Below the pieces are notes generated by a model. The model had not been told where the DNA came from. It saw only the letters and a list, made by a program, of their open reading frames with translations, and made no database searches. Shown here piece after piece: positions 1 through 6,305 of a stretch of DNA of 8,902 bases. A program made the position numbers and the translations under genes. The stretch is from an uncultured Clostridia bacterium (GTDB lineage Bacteria; Bacillota; Clostridia; Oscillospirales; Oscillospiraceae), in NCBI GenBank assembly GCA_947176425.1, contig CAMWQV010000053.1, positions 1 through 8,902 of the forward strand, written 5' to 3'. The number at the start of each line of letters is the position of its first letter. Within the stretch, counting starts at the first letter, position 1.

Positions 1-2
1 AT

Positions 3-12
3 CATTTCCTCC
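3..12 (-). promoter_or_regulatory. Possible ribosome site of a divergent gene starting off the left edge
   Basis: On the minus strand a GGAGG sequence (complement of 8-12) is followed after only two bases by an ATG (complement of 3-5). Two bases is too short for efficient initiation. The true start codon is therefore probably a few bases further on, outside the window. Together with the candidate minus-strand promoter at 60-87 this suggests a gene transcribed away from the epimerase gene. None of its coding sequence can be read here. Confidence 0.35.
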
Positions 13-59
13 GCTCTCTGTTCATGATTTGTTCACTCGTTCAATTACCGTGTCAGGAC

Positions 60-87
60 AGTATAAACAGATTGCAATATCTCCCAA
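60..87 (-). promoter_or_regulatory. Candidate divergent promoter, minus strand
   Basis: Read on the minus strand there is a TTGGGA box (82-87), a 16-bp spacer and a TATACT box (60-65). The -10 matches TATAAT at five of six positions; the -35 is weaker. The site overlaps the plus-strand promoter of the epimerase gene, so the two would compete for polymerase. It would drive the gene that starts beyond the left edge. This is inferred from consensus alone. Confidence 0.35.
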
Positions 88-100
88 AAGATGCTACAAT
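72..100 (+). promoter_or_regulatory. Sigma-A-type promoter of the epimerase gene
   Basis: A TTGCAA -35 box (72-77), a 17-bp spacer and a TACAAT -10 box (95-100) precede the epimerase gene. Transcription would start near 107 and give a leader of about 40 bases. The -35 lies in the small palindrome ATTGCAAT (71-78). The ribosome site AGAGGGGA (133-140) follows, seven bases before the ATG. Confidence 0.6.
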
Positions 101-146
101 AAAACGTGACCACTGCAACAAAAAAACTTGAAAGAGGGGAACAACG

Positions 147-1349
147 ATGGACCGGCAGAAACTCCAAGAGGCCCAAACCTGGGTGCGCAGCGAGCTGGAA
201 CGCTCCGCCCAATTCTGGCTGGACTTCGGCATGGACAAGGAACACGGCGGCGTTTATACCTGCCTCGACCGCAAAGGGCAAATCTATTCCACGGACAAAA
301 GCGTTTGGATGCAGGGACGGTGCGGGTGGATATACGCTTTTCTCTGCCATACCTATGGCACCCGTCCGGAATGGCTGGACGCTTCCAAATCCTGCCTTGA
401 TTTCATGGAACGCTGCTGTATTAACCCCAATACCGGCGGCCGGATGTATTTTACCGTTACGGAAGACGGCAAACCCTTGCGCCAGCGCCGTTACTGCTAC
501 TCGGAAGCTTTCTACGCCCTGGCCAACGCCGAATATTATGGTCTCACAGGCGAACAGGACTGCCTGCAGCGTGCCCGCCGTGCCTATGACCTCTACTGGG
601 ATTTAAACCATGGCATGGCTGACCCCACCGGCCTCGGTCCCAAGACGATCCCTGAGACCCGGACAGGCCGTTCCTTTGGCATTCCGATGATTATCCTCAA
701 TGTGACCGGCGTCATGATGCGAGTGGACCCGGAACGGAAAGCCCTGTATGAACAGCGTGCAAACGAGTGCGTAGAGGACATTTTCAGATACCATGTCAAA
801 CCGGAACTCAAGTGCGTTCTGGAAAACGTAGCGGAAGACGGTACGCCCCGTCTCTACTATACAGAAGGCCGGACAGTGAATCCGGGACATGATATCGAAG
901 GCGTTTGGTTCCTTCTGGAACACGCAAAACGCACAGGCGATCAGGAACTGGTAAAAAAAGCCGCTCAAATTTTTGATTGGGCAATCGAGGCTGGCTGGGA
1001 CCAGGAATACGGCGGCCTGCTGTACTTCATCGACGCCCAGGGCAAACCGCCGGAAGCCTACGAACACGACATGAAGCTCTGGTGGCCTCATAATGAAATT
1101 CTGATCTCGTCCATGATGCTCTACCGGGATACCCGCGACGAAAAATATCTGGATTGGTTCTGCAAAACGCTGGAATACTGCAAAGCGCATTTTGCCGATC
1201 CGGAGTACGGCGAGTGGTACGGCTATCTGCGCCGGGACGGTCTGCCCACGATGCCCAGCACAAAGGGCAGTACGTTCAAAGGCCCGTTTCATATGCCGCG
1301 CAGTATGATTTTAGTAGACGGCATGATCTCCGAAATCTTAGCAGAATAA
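147..1349 (+). CDS. AGE-family epimerase/isomerase (N-acylglucosamine 2-epimerase-like)
   Basis: This 400-residue cytosolic enzyme belongs to the N-acylglucosamine 2-epimerase (AGE) family, whose members interconvert C2 epimers of sugars such as GlcNAc/ManNAc on an (alpha/alpha)6 barrel. The length is typical. Visible family motifs are WMQGR (54-58), YSEAFYALANAEYY (118-131), NPGHDIEGVWFLLEH (245-259), KLWWPHNE (310-317) and FKGPFHMPR (377-385). His248 and His382 sit where the two catalytic histidines of animal renin-binding protein/AGE are known to lie. No signal peptide or membrane segment is seen. The ATG is supported by AGAGGGGA seven bases upstream and by a promoter at 72-100. The gene appears monocistronic and ends in a strong hairpin. 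AGE homologs also act on mannose or on cellobiose; the substrate cannot be fixed from sequence alone, and no neighbouring sialic-acid gene is visible to decide it. The fold and family are secure. Confidence 0.93.
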   Translation: MDRQKLQEAQTWVRSELERSAQFWLDFGMDKEHGGVYTCLDRKGQIYSTDKSVWMQGRCGWIYAFLCHTYGTRPEWLDASKSCLDFMERCCINPNTGGRMYFTVTEDGKPLRQRRYCYSEAFYALANAEYYGLTGEQDCLQRARRAYDLYWDLNHGMADPTGLGPKTIPETRTGRSFGIPMIILNVTGVMMRVDPERKALYEQRANECVEDIFRYHVKPELKCVLENVAEDGTPRLYYTEGRTVNPGHDIEGVWFLLEHAKRTGDQELVKKAAQIFDWAIEAGWDQEYGGLLYFIDAQGKPPEAYEHDMKLWWPHNEILISSMMLYRDTRDEKYLDWFCKTLEYCKAHFADPEYGEWYGYLRRDGLPTMPSTKGSTFKGPFHMPRSMILVDGMISEILAE

Positions 1350-1356
1350 ACTGTCA

Positions 1357-1393
1357 CGGGCTGCCGCGATGTTCCGGCAGCCCGGTATTTTTA
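1357..1393 (+). terminator. Rho-independent terminator between convergent genes
   Basis: A perfect 10-bp GC-rich stem (1357-1366 paired with 1375-1384) with an 8-base loop is followed by TATTTTTA. It lies just after the epimerase stop codon. The T-run extends to the first bases of the stop codon of the convergent J-domain gene. On the opposite strand the same hairpin is followed only by a weaker T-rich stretch (AGTTTATT), so it may also end the minus-strand transcript, less efficiently. Confidence 0.85.
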
Positions 1394-4300
1394 TGTAAAA
1401 TTAGTCCAGTCTTCAAAAATTTCCTCGTATGTCCTATCTGTTTTTTCCGGCGCGAACTCTCCCGGACGGTCCGTTACCGGGGAGGGGTCCGCGATATCGT
1501 CCAGCATCAGATCAAGCGTGTTCCGGATCCGGTTCAGGTCATAGTGAACCAGATACGACGGCACGGCGCGGCCTTTGAAAGTCTCTTCTGAACCGGTCCC
1601 ATTCAGGCAGGCGTCCACATCCGCTGTACAGAAATCCGCACGGCGTTTATCGTCCCAAAACCACCCCATCATATACCGCTCGTTGTCCTGAAAGAGAACA
1701 AGGTGCCGCCGTCCCGTCTGTCCCGCCCAGGTCAGACGCAGGCAGGACAGCTTTTTCTGCATGAACTGGACCAGCACTGTGCCTGCCTGTCCATAGGAAC
1801 CGCTCTTAATTGCGGTAAGAGTCCGTTCTCCGGCAACAGACACGCTTTCCAGTTCTTCCGGGTACCGGCTGAACACAAATTTTGTCAAAAAATAGTTCCG
1901 TCCGCGGTTCGGCGGGAATCCTGCCAGCTTCTGCCGGGCGATAATCCATTTGTGTTTGGCGTCGTGAAGGTTCGTTGTGGAAGACCACAGCCAGCGGCCT
2001 CCCACGCGTGTCTGCGGACTGCCCCTGCCGATCTGCATAAATACCAGGTCCAGTTTGCTCATCATAGCCGCTGCGTCATGGAAAATCGAATATTCCGCCA
2101 GTTTCCCCATGCCAAAGGGAATATATTTCACTTCGTCATGTTCCACATTCCGGTAAATATCCGGCTGGGAGATCATGGTATACCATGTATACTTGCTGTA
2201 CCACCCATGCCCCTCAAAGAAAAAGCAGGCGTAACCGGAACGGTCCTTTACAAATACCAGTTCTCCGCTGTACCATTCTAATTCCAGCCGCCGCAGTTTT
2301 CCCTGAGAGAATTGTTTCAGATATTCCACTATGACTTCCGCAGCAATCGTCTTGTCCTCCCGCTCTGTTTGGAGAACACCGTCATCCTCGCCGTTTTCAT
2401 AGTCATATTCCAAGTCCGGCTCAACAGCTTTTTCTTTCTCCTCCTTGTTCTCCAGCGCAGACAATTCAACTTCCGGCGCGTTCAGCGGCAGGGCGTAAAG
2501 ACAGACCGGCAGTTCTTTCAGCAGGGCCAGATCATAGTTTTTCGGCGACGCCGCTTCTTCCAGCAGTTTTTGGGCTTTTTCCAGCGCTTCCGCCTTGTCA
2601 AAGAGGTGCTCGCAGCACTTGTCCGACAGATTGCGGCGTCCTTCAAACGTCTGCTCAAAGAGCAGCAGGATTCCCTCTTTTTCATACCATGACACGCCGT
2701 ACAGCCGCTCTGAATTTTCCGCGAACAGTTCCAACGGCCAGGACAGTTCTTCTTCCGGTTCGTCCGGGATGCAGCAGACCTGTCCAGCCAGACACATGGC
2801 GATTAATTCCCGGTCCTCCACCGGCGCGGCGGTCTGACACAACCGTCTGTAAATTTCCTGACGAACCGTCTTATATTGGCTGTAAGCCGCGGTTGTAAGC
2901 GGCAGCAAAAAGAGGAACCACTCCCCGCCCTCCTCACGGACCTGCTCCCAGGACAGGCAGGGCTGGTAAACAGGTTTTCCGTTGATCTCGAACTCCATAT
3001 ACCGCTGATGAAAAATAATCTCCACTGTGCCGTAACTCACCGCAATTGAGCGGGGCCGGACTGTCCCGTCCTCTTTGGTCAGGAACCGGCGGGACCATTC
3101 GGGGAGATAGGGAAAATATTTGTTGAGGTACGTCAGCAGCGACAGGCCGCTTTCCGGGTCCCGTGCGGTATAAAAACCGGTATGCAGCCAGTGGCGGAAA
3201 ACGGGACGGTATTGCAGGGTCAGGCGTTCGTAATACTCCACGCCGGGCGCGTTCCGGTCCTCCTCGTTCCGCTGTTTGATGCGGCGCTCCTGCAATATCT
3301 GGCGCACTTTTTCCTGCACCTGTTCCGCGTAGGGCAGGCCGGTATTTTTCCCGTAAAACTCCAGAAGACGCCGCAGAAAACCGTCTCCGGTCTTATCGGA
3401 CATCCAGTAACTGAACGACAGCAGCTGTTCCTCAATAAAGCGGCGGCTGCGGAGTGCCCTTTGAAAATCTTCCCGGTTAAACAGTGCCGCGGATTCCTCA
3501 TCCTCCCGCGCCGGGTCCTTCTGAATGCGGGTACAATACGCGCTGTGCTCCCGATTCAGCTGCAAAAAGTTCTCGGTCTGTTCCTCGCAGATACCTGGCA
3601 CCCGTTCCTGCACCAGCTCCCGCAGAGCGTTGTAAAGAACTCTTGAACGTCCGAAAATCGCGCTTTTCAAGTCCAGCTTCTGCCATAAAATGCGGTACAG
3701 TTCTTCGGGCAGGTCCGTCCGCCGGAAAAACTGTTCCAGCAGGCGCAGGCCCGCCGGGTGCCGTTCCGTATCGTTCCATTCCCGTTTCGTGCATTTTTCA
3801 TGGAGATAAGCCGTGGTATAGCGTCCGATATGCCGGCTGGCTTCCGCGATTGCCGTCTCGCTCCAGTCCCCTGCGTTTGCGAGGGTGTTCAGGCGGTTGT
3901 ACTCGAAAAAACTGATAAACATCGCAAGCTCGTTTCCGGCGAACGGCTTTGGACGCGGCCCCAAAAGCGCGAGCCTGCATATAGATTCGATGCCGCTGAA
4001 CTGCGCGCCCTGCATCATCCGGAACTGCCGTCCCCGTTTGCCGTTTCCGTCCGACGCTTCCTCCTGGGTATACTGGTACGCAATGGAAAGCCACGTCAGC
4101 GGTTCCCTGACAGGCGGGCAGTCTTTGAAATGTTCCATGACCTTCGTATACAGCTGAACAGTAAAATCCGGCTCCCGCATGACCGATAAAAAGGACTGGG
4201 AAGTCACAAAATCCATCCAAAATTTTGGATTGCGCCGCTGCTTTCCTGTGTATAGTTCCACAAACTGCTGGACAGCCGCGTAATCGCGTTTCGGTACGGA

Positions 4301-4552
4301 GGTATCCGGCTGGACCAGCTGCCAGCCGTCATTGCCGGTTTGTTCCGTTTGTTCCGTTTGTTCCGTTTCCTCCTCTTGTTCTTCTTGTTCCGCCCAGCGC
4401 AGCGCGTCTTGATATGCTTTTCTAAGCTGCAAAAATTTTTCCGGTTCCTCCTCCGGATGGTATTTGCCTGTCAGACGCGCATAAGCCCGTTTGATTGCCC
4501 CTGTGTCGCGGGTCGGTTCAATCTCCAGTATTTCCCAAATATCAAATGTCAT
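1391..4552 (-). CDS. Giant J-domain co-chaperone paired with an HscC-type Hsp70
   Basis: This 1053-residue protein has an N-terminal J-like domain (about 1-53). The fold is recognisable from WEILEI (6-11), IKRAYARLTGKYHPE (20-34) and the helix FLQLRKAYQDAL (40-51). The usual HPD is HPE (32-34). A Glu/Gln/Thr-rich linker follows (about 55-72, with TEQ repeats). The rest has no family I recognise. It is rich in Trp, Tyr and charged residues, has no signal peptide or convincing membrane segment, and is probably cytosolic. Two related segments near the C-terminus (about 742-835 and 926-1040) look like a duplication. J proteins deliver clients to Hsp70 and stimulate its ATPase; the Hsp70 encoded immediately upstream is the obvious partner. 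E. coli DjlB/DjlC, near hscC, are the closest known analogues but are about half the length. I chose the ATG at 4552 over the in-frame ATG at 4576: it has AGGAGG six bases upstream, the J domain starts right there, and the 4576 start has no good ribosome site. The function of the large C-terminal part is unknown. Confidence 0.85.
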   Translation of the reverse strand: MTFDIWEILEIEPTRDTGAIKRAYARLTGKYHPEEEPEKFLQLRKAYQDALRWAEQEEQEEETEQTEQTEQTGNDGWQLVQPDTSVPKRDYAAVQQFVELYTGKQRRNPKFWMDFVTSQSFLSVMREPDFTVQLYTKVMEHFKDCPPVREPLTWLSIAYQYTQEEASDGNGKRGRQFRMMQGAQFSGIESICRLALLGPRPKPFAGNELAMFISFFEYNRLNTLANAGDWSETAIAEASRHIGRYTTAYLHEKCTKREWNDTERHPAGLRLLEQFFRRTDLPEELYRILWQKLDLKSAIFGRSRVLYNALRELVQERVPGICEEQTENFLQLNREHSAYCTRIQKDPAREDEESAALFNREDFQRALRSRRFIEEQLLSFSYWMSDKTGDGFLRRLLEFYGKNTGLPYAEQVQEKVRQILQERRIKQRNEEDRNAPGVEYYERLTLQYRPVFRHWLHTGFYTARDPESGLSLLTYLNKYFPYLPEWSRRFLTKEDGTVRPRSIAVSYGTVEIIFHQRYMEFEINGKPVYQPCLSWEQVREEGGEWFLFLLPLTTAAYSQYKTVRQEIYRRLCQTAAPVEDRELIAMCLAGQVCCIPDEPEEELSWPLELFAENSERLYGVSWYEKEGILLLFEQTFEGRRNLSDKCCEHLFDKAEALEKAQKLLEEAASPKNYDLALLKELPVCLYALPLNAPEVELSALENKEEKEKAVEPDLEYDYENGEDDGVLQTEREDKTIAAEVIVEYLKQFSQGKLRRLELEWYSGELVFVKDRSGYACFFFEGHGWYSKYTWYTMISQPDIYRNVEHDEVKYIPFGMGKLAEYSIFHDAAAMMSKLDLVFMQIGRGSPQTRVGGRWLWSSTTNLHDAKHKWIIARQKLAGFPPNRGRNYFLTKFVFSRYPEELESVSVAGERTLTAIKSGSYGQAGTVLVQFMQKKLSCLRLTWAGQTGRRHLVLFQDNERYMMGWFWDDKRRADFCTADVDACLNGTGSEETFKGRAVPSYLVHYDLNRIRNTLDLMLDDIADPSPVTDRPGEFAPEKTDRTYEEIFEDWTNFT
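4341..4367 (-). repeat. Three perfect 9-bp tandem repeats encoding Thr-Glu-Gln
   Basis: On the plus strand the unit TGTTCCGTT occurs three times without mismatch (4341-4349, 4350-4358, 4359-4367). On the coding strand it gives a TEQ tripeptide repeat inside the acidic linker after the J domain. Further Glu/Gln codons continue the low-complexity tract up to about 4390. Because the unit is nine bases long, gain or loss of copies would change linker length without breaking the frame. Confidence 0.85.
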
Positions 4553-6275
4553 GTTCGTCCTCCTCGTCTTCGTCATCCGTCCAGAAACCGCTGCTTAACG
4601 GGTCTGTATTCATCCACTCCTCCAACCGGTCCAGCTGTTCTGCCATATGCCGGCTGGCCTTTTCCCGGGAAATTGGATCGCCCCATTCCCGGTTCGTCTG
4701 ATACCAGCGGATCAGTTCCCCCAGCTGCGCCCGATGCGAACCGGGAACCTGCTGATACAGCCGCAGAGCGCGTTCCAGCAGCAGCTGTCCGTCCTCCTGG
4801 GCGGCAAGCCGGATTTTTTCAATCCGTTCTTTTGCGCGTTCCAAAGCCGTATCGCTGATCTTCGGATTCAAAATCAGACGGTCCCGATGGTCGCCGCCGC
4901 TGCTGTGGACGCTGACATGGAGAATGCCGTCTATATCATATGTAAATGTGACCGTCGCGGACTGCCGCCCTGCCGGTCCCGGCGGAACCTGCACTTCGAT
5001 TTCTCCCAGCTTCAGGTTTTCCGACGCGTAGTATCCCTCTCCCTGGTAAATATCGAACCGCAAAGCCCGCTGGTTGTTGAAGAGGGTATAAAACGTCTCC
5101 TGATGGCAGGCAGGAAGCATACTGCTCCGCTGAATCAGGAACGCCATATGGGGCATATCGTCCCGCGTGTCGTTGTAGGTCGCCACACCCAGCGAGAAGG
5201 GGCAGACATCTGTCATAACCACATCCCGCAAATCTTCGGAACGCTCTTTAATTCCTGCGCACAGTCCCACGCCAAGCGCGACAATATCCCCCGGATTTTC
5301 CGCCACCGCGGGCCGCCGTCCGAAAAGCTCCTCTAAAAAGTCGCCGAACACGGTCAGCTGGGAGGAACCGCCTACCAGAATGACTTCATCAATCCGGCTT
5401 TCCCGCTCCCGGTTTTTCATGGCGCGGCTGATGACCTCCCGCACCCGCCGGAACACCGGGTCACACAGCCGCCGCAGCAGAGCGCACGTCAATGTCATGC
5501 CGTACTGCGTTTCCCCGGCTTGCAGCGCAATCACAGCCGCAGGCGTGCCGGAAAGGGCAAATTTTGCGGTCTCCGCCTGCCGCAGCAGAGACGCACGTGC
5601 AGCAGGCGGCAGGTCCTCCAGTGTAATCCCGTTCTCCTGACAGAAGTGTACGGCTATAGCACGGTCAATATCGTTGCCGCCCAGCCGGTTGTCCCCGGCA
5701 ATCGCGGTAATCTCAATAATATTCTCAAAGCACTCCACGATACTGACATCCAGCGTTCCGCCGCCGAAATCTATCACCATCATTTGACAGTCTCCGCGTC
5801 CTGCCGTATGCCGGTGGTACAGGGCGGCGGCGGACGGCTCGTTAATCAGCCGTTCTACGGTCAGTCCGGCAATCCGTGCGGCCAGCTTTGTCGCGCAGCG
5901 CTGGTTGTCGTTGAAATACGCCGGTACGCTGATCACCGCTTCCGTGACCGGTTCCCCCAAATACTGTTCCGCGTCCGAAGCCAGCTGCCGCAGGACCAGC
6001 GCGGACAGTTCCTCCGGCTGAAAGCTGTGTTCCCCCAGTGTGATTATACGGTCTGTTCCCATCCAGACTTTGAAGGAAGCGGCGGTCGTTTCGGGATGCG
6101 TAATCAGGCGTTCCGCTGCCGCCGCCCCTACTAAAACACTCCCGTCCTCCAATACGCTGACCGCGCTTCTCGTTTTATACTCCCCCAAAGCATTGGGAAT
6201 CAGTTCTGCCCGTCCGTTTCTGTATACGCAGGCCAGGCTGTTTGTCGTTCCCAAGTCAATACCGATCATAGCCAT
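4542..6275 (-). CDS. hscC: HscC-type Hsp70 chaperone
   Basis: This 577-residue Hsp70 is an ATP-driven cytosolic chaperone. The nucleotide-binding domain (about 1-350) shows the phosphate-1 loop GIDLGTTNS (5-13), VPAYFND (118-124), INEPSAAAL (144-152), the phosphate-2 motif DFGGGTLDVS (169-178) and the adenosine motif DEVILVGGSSQ (296-306). The interdomain segment reads VVMTDVCPFSLGV (352-364). This resembles E. coli HscC (TDICPYSLGV) rather than the DnaK linker and LDVTPLSLG. The beta substrate-binding domain (about 365-470) is followed by a short helical region and a very acidic tail, DDEDEEDEHDI. The length matches HscC (about 556) rather than DnaK (about 638). In E. coli HscC is a specialised, fast-cycling Hsp70 with its own J partners. 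The ATG at 6275 has AGGAGG nine bases upstream (6285-6290); the Met two codons later would be too far from it. The gene starts 30 bp after the MATE stop and overlaps the J gene by 11 bp. The housekeeping dnaK should be elsewhere; no grpE is seen here. Confidence 0.92.
   Translation of the reverse strand: MAMIGIDLGTTNSLACVYRNGRAELIPNALGEYKTRSAVSVLEDGSVLVGAAAAERLITHPETTAASFKVWMGTDRIITLGEHSFQPEELSALVLRQLASDAEQYLGEPVTEAVISVPAYFNDNQRCATKLAARIAGLTVERLINEPSAAALYHRHTAGRGDCQMMVIDFGGGTLDVSIVECFENIIEITAIAGDNRLGGNDIDRAIAVHFCQENGITLEDLPPAARASLLRQAETAKFALSGTPAAVIALQAGETQYGMTLTCALLRRLCDPVFRRVREVISRAMKNRERESRIDEVILVGGSSQLTVFGDFLEELFGRRPAVAENPGDIVALGVGLCAGIKERSEDLRDVVMTDVCPFSLGVATYNDTRDDMPHMAFLIQRSSMLPACHQETFYTLFNNQRALRFDIYQGEGYYASENLKLGEIEVQVPPGPAGRQSATVTFTYDIDGILHVSVHSSGGDHRDRLILNPKISDTALERAKERIEKIRLAAQEDGQLLLERALRLYQQVPGSHRAQLGELIRWYQTNREWGDPISREKASRHMAEQLDRLEEWMNTDPLSSGFWTDDEDEEDEHDI
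4559..4564 (-). promoter_or_regulatory. Ribosome site of the J gene, inside hscC
   Basis: A perfect AGGAGG (complement of 4559-4564) lies six bases before the ATG at 4552. It is made from the GAG-GAG-GAC codons of the acidic C-terminal tail of the Hsp70, whose stop codon (4542-4544) falls after the J start. The 11-bp overlap implies translational coupling of the two proteins. This site decides the start codon of the J gene. Confidence 0.85.
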
Positions 6276-6305
6276 TCCCGGCGTCCTCCTTATTTTGATT
6301 ATATT

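Noticed and set aside
603..1292. A 229-codon open frame on the minus strand inside the epimerase gene
   Set aside because: It lies wholly antisense to a gene with clear catalytic motifs and has no ribosome site or family pattern. It is a by-product of codon composition.
1703..2281. A 192-codon plus-strand frame inside the J gene
   Set aside because: It is antisense to the long J-protein frame, has no promoter or ribosome site, and its translation has no recognisable motif.
4341..4390. Tandem repeats as a CRISPR-like array
   Set aside because: The units are nine bases, contiguous, without spacers, and in frame with a protein linker.
4553..4576. The longer J-protein start at 4576 (MTKTRRTNM)
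   Set aside because: The in-frame ATG at 4552 has AGGAGG at ideal spacing, and the J domain begins immediately there. The earlier ATG has no good ribosome site.
5520..6134. Plus-strand frames opposite the Hsp70 gene
   Set aside because: The Hsp70 motifs on the other strand are unmistakable. Long antisense frames are common opposite GC-rich Hsp70 genes.
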